A DNA stretch of 23,276 bases from a virus, in the IMG/VR virus record IMGVR_UViG_3300027836_000467, positions 1 to 23,276 of that record; one strand, 5' to 3'. The position numbers were made by a program, and so were the translations under genes. Of the stretch, positions 19,037 through 23,276 are shown one piece after another. The first letter of the stretch is position 1; every line of letters begins with the position of its first letter. The notes under the pieces were generated by a model, which saw nothing but the letters and a program-made list of their open reading frames with translations, was not told the origin of the DNA and did not search any database.

Positions 19037-19205
19037 CCAAGTCTTCTGCTTCTTCAGCAAAGTGAATCAGATAGTTAACTTCTTCTTTTAGTTGTCTTAC
19101 TTCTGCTTCTAAGTTAGCAAACTGAACAAACAAATCAAAGAACAAGTCTGAGATGTCAGCGTGCTCTTCTTCGTGGTAATTGTTCTTCTTAAATGGATTA
19201 CGCAT
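19029..19205 (-). CDS. Small acidic coiled-coil protein
   Basis: 58 aa from MRNPFKKNNYHEEE, chosen because GGGAG lies 8 bases before this ATG; the longer frame from 19268 starts in the HNH gene's 3' region and reads poorly. Residues 20-55 form a heptad-patterned helix (FFDLFVQFANLEAEVRQLKE), ending in an acidic tail. Overlaps the nuclease N-part by 8 bases. Function unknown. Confidence 0.65.
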   Translation of the reverse strand: MRNPFKKNNYHEEEHADISDLFFDLFVQFANLEAEVRQLKEEVNYLIHFAEEAEDLDD

Positions 19206-19279
19206 TTGTAACTCCCGTCTAGTAGTTGAGCAGATAGTACTCCCAAACGGCGACAGGAGAGCAGCCAAGAATGGGAGAA

Positions 19280-19729
19280 CTATCTACTCCTATAGTATTT
19301 CATACTCTGGTCTTTTCTGCAACCTCGACACTCTCGGCTTATCCTACCGTCTTTCTTTTTCCTGTCGACGTATCCCCACGTGGCTAGGCTATGACCATTC
19401 TTGCAACTGCCGTTGCTCCAGTCACGTGCCTGTGTAATTGTATTGTCGCCAGTATGGTGACGCGTTGTATTAATGTTAGCAGGTACTGGGTCTAGGTGAT
19501 ATGGGTTGACGCACCACTTGTTGCGACATAGATGGTCAAGGGTTAGACCCTCTGGAATCTCAGCAATAAAGTATTCATATGCCCAGCGATGTGCTCTCCA
19601 TCTATAACCATCAGGTCGACGAAGATTAAACCTTGCATAACCTTTGACAGTTAATGTGCCAGTCCACTTCCAACAATCATCTTGTTGAATAATTCTTTCA
19701 AAGAAATAATTTATTTCTTTTGTATTCAT
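19280..19729 (-). CDS. HNH endonuclease with second zinc site
   Basis: 149 aa, GGAGG ribosome site 7 bases before the ATG. RAHRWAYEYF then GLTLDH66LC68RNKWC73VNPYHLDPV is a clear His-Me finger (HNH) core: general-base His66, Asn75, His78 plus structural cysteines. The C-terminal part adds C109-x3-H113 ... C134-x2-C137, a second zinc finger typical of phage HNH nickases. It is the first gene of the leftward replication operon. It may be a free-standing homing endonuclease or an enzyme in DNA processing; free-standing HNH genes next to a broken gene can be a sign of past invasion (see findings). Confidence 0.9.
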   Translation of the reverse strand: MNTKEINYFFERIIQQDDCWKWTGTLTVKGYARFNLRRPDGYRWRAHRWAYEYFIAEIPEGLTLDHLCRNKWCVNPYHLDPVPANINTTRHHTGDNTITQARDWSNGSCKNGHSLATWGYVDRKKKDGRISRECRGCRKDQSMKYYRSR

Positions 19730-19757
19730 TGGGTTCCTCCAATAACTCGGAACCCTG

Positions 19758-19785
19758 ATTTTAGGAATACGACCCCTTACCCCAA
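19758..19785 (-). promoter_or_regulatory. Weak candidate promoter for the replication operon
   Basis: On the minus strand TTGGGG (19785-19780), 16-base spacer and TAAAAT (19763-19758), about 30 bases before the HNH start codon. Matches are 3/6 and 5/6. The place is right for an operon promoter but the match is poor. Confidence 0.25.
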
Positions 19786-19992
19786 TTCAAGGGTTGTCCC
19801 CCTGAAATGTGGTTGAGGAATCAATTCCGAATCAACAACTCGTTGACCCGTCATTTGAGGTTTCCGACCCACTCTTTCGAGTACCCAAACTGTAGCATAT
19901 GGGGTGGCGTGTCTGCGCGACACACCGATGGGATGTATGTGCTATGCTTTACGTGCTTAGTAATTAGATATGGACTCGGTATACGTGCCATA

Positions 19993-20043
19993 GAAACACA
20001 AAAAGACCCCCCAACCTAGGGTGATTACCTTAGGAAGGGGGGT
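19993..20043 (-). terminator. Strong rho-independent terminator of the lysis operon
   Basis: Arms ACCCCCC (20006-20012) and GGGGGGT (20037-20043) enclose a second stem CCTA-G-GGT/ACC-T-TAGG (20015-20022 with 20027-20034) and a GATT loop. On the minus strand the stem is followed by CTTTTTGTGTTT, a good U-tail, so it ends leftward transcripts from tail and lysis genes. On the plus strand GGGGGGTTTCTT gives a weaker signal. Confidence 0.8.
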
Positions 20044-20080
20044 TTCTTGTCTCTACGGGGCTGCTAGACCCCTTAAAGGA

Positions 20081-20281
20081 CTACTTCTTGGTTAGTCCAA
20101 AGTCTCCGTCGTTCTTGTCAGCCCACTTAATTGCTGGTGCTGTCAAGGCTGCGATGATTGCTGCATACTGTGGTGCTAGGTCAGTGACCAGTTGTACTCC
20201 AGTAAAGACAGCCACCGCTGCTACTGCTGTAGCCCAGGACTTGATTGCCTTAACTCGCTTAGGGGTTAGGAACTCTTTCAT
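20081..20281 (-). CDS. Holin-like membrane protein
   Basis: 66 aa, AGGAG ribosome site and ATGA overlap with the endolysin gene. Basic N-terminus (TPKRVKAIKSW), then two short hydrophobic helices (about residues 17-33 and 38-50) and a charged C-terminus (KWADKNDGDFGLTKK). Size, two helices and coupling to the endolysin fit a holin that makes membrane holes for lysis. Last gene before the terminator. Confidence 0.7.
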   Translation of the reverse strand: MKEFLTPKRVKAIKSWATAVAAVAVFTGVQLVTDLAPQYAAIIAALTAPAIKWADKNDGDFGLTKK

Positions 20282-20727
20282 TTGTTCTCCTTCTTCTTAG
20301 GTAGAGGCTTAACCTTTGCCTTTACCTTGTCGATTGTTTTTGGCTTACCTAGCCAAGGGAACCAGTTGGATGTGTCGTATCCAGCAGTCTCCTTGATTGA
20401 TATATGGACGTGCTTCATATGCTTGTTGCTACCTGTGTACTCGCGGTTGCCCTTCTCAGGACTCCAGATACGACCCTTGAATATCAGGTACTTGACTCGC
20501 TTGTCCTTCTGTAGTTCAAAGAAGACATCATCCCCACTAATACCAAACACTGGGTCGTGGGTTAGGTCGACTGCAAAGCCTGTGTTGTGGTCAGAGTTAG
20601 GACTCTGCTTTAGGTGAGCAGCAGACGGCAGAAGCCCATCCGATGCTTTCCCGCGCTTGGGCTTCAAGGCTGTCGCTTGTCGCAATACCGCTTTGGCTGC
20701 AGGTGCAGCCGTCTTTGCAAGTTTCAT
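20278..20727 (-). CDS. Endolysin, M15-type peptidase
   Basis: 149 aa. Zinc-peptidase motifs of the M15/D-Ala-D-Ala type family: SDH47NTGFAVD54LTHD and KHVH108ISI supply His47, Asp54 and His108. It would cut peptide bonds in peptidoglycan (L-Ala-D-Glu or D-Ala-D-Ala type; the exact bond cannot be told). The N-terminal 25 residues are basic and Ala-rich, not a clear signal peptide; the end is Lys-rich (KAKVKPLPKKKENK) and might bind the wall. Flanked by two membrane proteins in a lysis cassette. Release presumably needs the holin. Confidence 0.88.
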   Translation of the reverse strand: MKLAKTAAPAAKAVLRQATALKPKRGKASDGLLPSAAHLKQSPNSDHNTGFAVDLTHDPVFGISGDDVFFELQKDKRVKYLIFKGRIWSPEKGNREYTGSNKHMKHVHISIKETAGYDTSNWFPWLGKPKTIDKVKAKVKPLPKKKENK

Positions 20728-20733
20728 CTATGC

Positions 20734-20937
20734 TCATTTCTTTACTAACTCGACAACTAAGTCTTTAATAATTGCTACTTCGTGCTTGAGTCCAGTAAGT
20801 TCGTCTCGCATACTCGACCCCGAATTGGGCTTTAGTTCTGCCAGATAGTGTTTAACTAGCCATCTAACCGATATCATAAACATTGAAACAATTGTCAGGA
20901 TAGATACGGTTAGTGCTGCCCAATCTTGTGGGGTCAT
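20734..20937 (-). CDS. Small membrane protein, possible holin or antiholin
   Basis: 67 aa, AGGAG about 10 bases before the ATG. One transmembrane helix (WAALTVSILTIVSMFMISVRW, residues about 6-25), then a polar part and a coiled coil (DELTGLKHEVAIIKDLVVEL). Placed between tail gene and endolysin, where actinophages often have a membrane protein of this shape. Lysis function is inferred from position. Confidence 0.65.
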   Translation of the reverse strand: MTPQDWAALTVSILTIVSMFMISVRWLVKHYLAELKPNSGSSMRDELTGLKHEVAIIKDLVVELVKK

Positions 20938-20972
20938 AACATTGCGCTCCTAAGAGTTATGTGGTCGGATGA

Positions 20973-23216
20973 TTATACGGTACGGATAGTTATTTCTAAA
21001 ACTCCACCAAAGCCATCGAACCGCTTATCTGGTGGTGTCATACGTGTGAACGTGACTTGCTCGATTATTGCTTGACGTGTTTCCTTTGTAGACAAATCTT
21101 GGAATGTCAGTACGTCACCTGACTCTTCGATATCTTCTAGTATTTGGATTCTGTCAAAGGCTCTGCCTTCGTAGCCAACTACTGTGTTATATCTATCTGT
21201 CTCTGTATCAAAGCAATAGACTGGGAATCGCATTACTCGCTGACGAGGGGTAGCAATAGTTGCCTTTGCTTGGTAGCCCTTGAATGTAGGACCCTTAGTG
21301 TTATCAGTTGCATCACGGTAGAGGATGAACTTATAAGCAACATACTCTTGAGCAGTTGCAGGATTAGATGTGTTGACCTCGATAGGTGAGATTGATGAAT
21401 CGTATGAGATGTGGTCATACTCAACACCATTCTTGTCGACAGTCTCAAGGGTCATTGAACCGTAGGTAAAGTCACCACGACCTAGTAGACGCTTGAAGTT
21501 CTTAGGTTCAAGGGTTCCGTATCGGATGTTACCTGTTGTGATGTAACCATTGATTGCCTTTGTGCTTGCTGCTTCTACTACTACAGTACCTGCGGAGAAT
21601 GATGAACCAGCAGGAGATACTGCAGTTAGTGCAATGTCTGCATTAGTTACTGCATATGAGAATGTAGTAGGGGTTACAGCGGTAATAATCTTGTGGCTAC
21701 CGATTGGGTAACCTGCAGCAGAATCAAATGGTGCTCCGACTCCATTAACGAATACACCCTGACCAACCATATAGCCGTGCTCGGCAGCAGTTGTCAGTGT
21801 TGCAACATTGTCTGTCAGTTGCTTGTAAGTAATGCTTGCTGTGACTCGACCTGCAGATGAGCAGTTACCGTAGATGATGCGGTCTGTCTCGCCAAGGAAT
21901 CCAACCGCCACTGTCTGCCCACCGTTGATAGGTGTTTCAATGTTTAAGTCGTTAGCGTATGCAAAGCGTAGTGTCTCAAGTTCATTACTTAAGTCGATAC
22001 GAATAAGTCCTTGCTTACCAGTGGTTGTACCAGAGGCGCACCAGATATAACTCTGACGAGCAGTGAAGTCATAGACTGGCTGCTCTGTCTCTACGTTCAG
22101 TGGTCCGTAATTGATAGAACCATCTTGGTCTGAGATGACTGCAATTCTTACACCCTTGTTTGTACCGATGGCTAAGAAGCCAAGGTAGTACATCATTGAG
22201 TAAACCAATTCACCGATAGGTAGTTCCGCTGCAGTTATAGCAGATGTAAGGGTTGGCATTACTCCAGAGGTATTGAGAGTAAACTTAACAATTGTTGAGA
22301 TTGCTCCGTTGATTCCAGATACATAGATTGCTGAACCAGATGCTGCCACTGATGTCCAGAGGTGAGATGTGGTTGGGTGTGTGTAAACTGGTGTAGGCAG
22401 TGCGCTTGCAACAGTTGACATTTCGTAAATCTTGTTATTGACACAGACAACTAAACGCTCTTTGATGAACTTCATAGTCGCACTTGTTACAACTGTTGCA
22501 TCAGTAAACATAGGTGTTGCTGGGTCAGCAAATGCTGCGCTCAAAGACTTCTTGTACATATGCATCTTGAGCGAACCAGATACTTCGTTGACGATGAAGT
22601 AGACAAACTCACCATCATTGGCAGTAGCATAGATTTTGTCCTGTGTTCCAGAGATAGCAAACAAAGGCTGGTTAACTGGACCAGGTGCTACACGGGTAAT
22701 GTTAAAGTCAGCAGCAAGTAGTGAGCCGTCATACTTTGTTCCACCAAGAGTCCACTTGATTGACTCGATGTGAGTAGGAGCACGACCATCAGATGCTAGT
22801 CCTGCTGCTGCATAACCTTGAACTACTGACTGACGGAGAAGGGTAACCTCACCCTTATTCCAAACATTCAAGCCTTCGCTTTCTGCAAAGCGGTACTTGC
22901 CATTCTCATCAGTTGTCGCTGGGTCATAGAAGTTAATACCTTCTCCAGAGTGGAATGACATCTGACTTCTAATCCACCAACCAGTCAGTGACTGCTCACC
23001 TGGTTCTGTTCCGTTGTCAAACTGGTCTTTACGAAATGGTGCAGTCTGACGGATATATGGACGTGAGTCATTGATTGCGTAGATGAATGGCATACCACCA
23101 ACTGCTACATCGTATGCAACATCAGTGTTCTGCCAGAGAGAAGTGGATGAAACTACACCAACATCTACTGCAATAGAACGGGTACTTCTACCATCCGTAA
23201 TATCTCTACCAGCCAC
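20973..23216 (-). CDS. Minor tail protein with beta-propeller-like body
   Basis: 747 aa from a GTG with AAGGAG about 6 bases before it. The N-terminus (QTAPFRKDQFDNGTEPGEQ, then SLTGWWIRSQMSFHSGEGIN) is a block I associate with actinophage minor tail proteins. Residues about 185-450 are repeats of short beta-strands (IYATANDGEFVYFIVN, IYVSGINGAIST, LGFLAIGTNKGVRIAV), which look like propeller blades. Residues about 458-549 are a separable beta domain (VATLTTAAEHGYMVGQGVFV and onward) inserted in the chain. The C-terminal part has further strands. Likely at the tail tip or along the tail, in receptor contact. It heads the tail/lysis operon. Confidence 0.82.
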   Translation of the reverse strand: MAGRDITDGRSTRSIAVDVGVVSSTSLWQNTDVAYDVAVGGMPFIYAINDSRPYIRQTAPFRKDQFDNGTEPGEQSLTGWWIRSQMSFHSGEGINFYDPATTDENGKYRFAESEGLNVWNKGEVTLLRQSVVQGYAAAGLASDGRAPTHIESIKWTLGGTKYDGSLLAADFNITRVAPGPVNQPLFAISGTQDKIYATANDGEFVYFIVNEVSGSLKMHMYKKSLSAAFADPATPMFTDATVVTSATMKFIKERLVVCVNNKIYEMSTVASALPTPVYTHPTTSHLWTSVAASGSAIYVSGINGAISTIVKFTLNTSGVMPTLTSAITAAELPIGELVYSMMYYLGFLAIGTNKGVRIAVISDQDGSINYGPLNVETEQPVYDFTARQSYIWCASGTTTGKQGLIRIDLSNELETLRFAYANDLNIETPINGGQTVAVGFLGETDRIIYGNCSSAGRVTASITYKQLTDNVATLTTAAEHGYMVGQGVFVNGVGAPFDSAAGYPIGSHKIITAVTPTTFSYAVTNADIALTAVSPAGSSFSAGTVVVEAASTKAINGYITTGNIRYGTLEPKNFKRLLGRGDFTYGSMTLETVDKNGVEYDHISYDSSISPIEVNTSNPATAQEYVAYKFILYRDATDNTKGPTFKGYQAKATIATPRQRVMRFPVYCFDTETDRYNTVVGYEGRAFDRIQILEDIEESGDVLTFQDLSTKETRQAIIEQVTFTRMTPPDKRFDGFGGVLEITIRTV

Positions 23217-23246
23217 CGTATCTCCTTAAGTCATAAAAAATTAGTT

Positions 23247-23270
23247 GAGCAGTTTGTGATACAATTGCTC
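23247..23270. repeat. Imperfect dyad upstream of tail gene
   Basis: GAGCA (23247-23251) and TGCTC (23266-23270), with further partial symmetry inside (TT/AA), 14 bases apart. On the minus strand a run of six T follows (23240-23235), so it may be a weak leftward terminator for a gene beyond the window, or an operator for the tail gene. Confidence 0.35.
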
Positions 23271-23276
23271 TATGAA

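Larger units (their letters stand above)
19730..20080. other. Non-coding spacer with dyads and terminator
   Basis: About 350 bases without a supportable gene between the lysis genes and the HNH gene. It holds dyads GGAAT-CA-ATTCC (19817-19828), TCAAC-AACTC-GTTGA (19832-19846) and GTGTC-TGCGC-GACAC (19909-19923), and a strong hairpin at its right end. Probably the end of the lysis transcript followed by the operator/promoter region of the replication operon. Confidence 0.55.

Overview
The window is part of a tailed double-stranded DNA phage genome that very probably infects an actinobacterium. The host call rests on a phage-borne WhiB-type regulator, an exact actinobacterial-style DnaA box and the actinophage style of the replication, exonuclease and tail genes. 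Base composition is moderate, below that of typical high-GC soil actinobacteria, so a freshwater-type actinobacterium is a reasonable guess but only an inference. No integrase, repressor or attachment site was seen, which suggests a virulent lifestyle, although the window is incomplete.

Layout. (1) Positions 1-7703, leftward: head and packaging genes in the order large terminase (with a small-terminase-like helix-turn-helix at its N-terminus), an 81-aa basic protein, portal, a proteasome-beta/HslV-like Ntn hydrolase, a disordered 151-aa protein, and a giant virion protein that runs off the left edge. (2) About 7932-8660: a control region without convincing genes. It holds an AT-rich tract, many dyads, three TTGTC(G/C)ACA boxes, a rho-independent terminator and two CRP-like operators. 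(3) 8661-12594, rightward: a tightly packed early or accessory operon of about seventeen small genes (tiny membrane proteins, Cys-rich zinc mini-proteins, WhiB, a secreted SLT-type muramidase, an FmdB-like zinc ribbon). (4) 12527-19729, leftward: replication and recombination genes: HNH endonuclease, a Cas4/RecB-like Fe-S nuclease broken into two separated ORFs, a RecA-fold helicase, a resolvase-like nuclease, a primase in two overlapping ORFs, a DUF1599-like protein, a further PD-(D/E)XK-like protein and a sigma-like factor. (5) 19730-20080: a non-coding spacer with dyads and a strong terminator. (6) 20081-23216, leftward: tail protein, holin-like proteins and an M15-type endolysin.

How it may work together (inference): host RNA polymerase and a CRP/GlxR-family regulator could read the rightward early operon from repeated TGTGA-N6-TCACA/TTGACA modules; DnaA-like boxes in the control region could be the origin; the leftward replication operon supplies primase, helicase and nucleases; the sigma-like protein at its far end could switch on the leftward structural and lysis genes. 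The most unusual items are the split Fe-S nuclease, whose four cluster cysteines lie on two polypeptides separated by two unrelated genes, the proteasome-like enzyme in the head module, and the thrice-repeated CRP-like promoter module.
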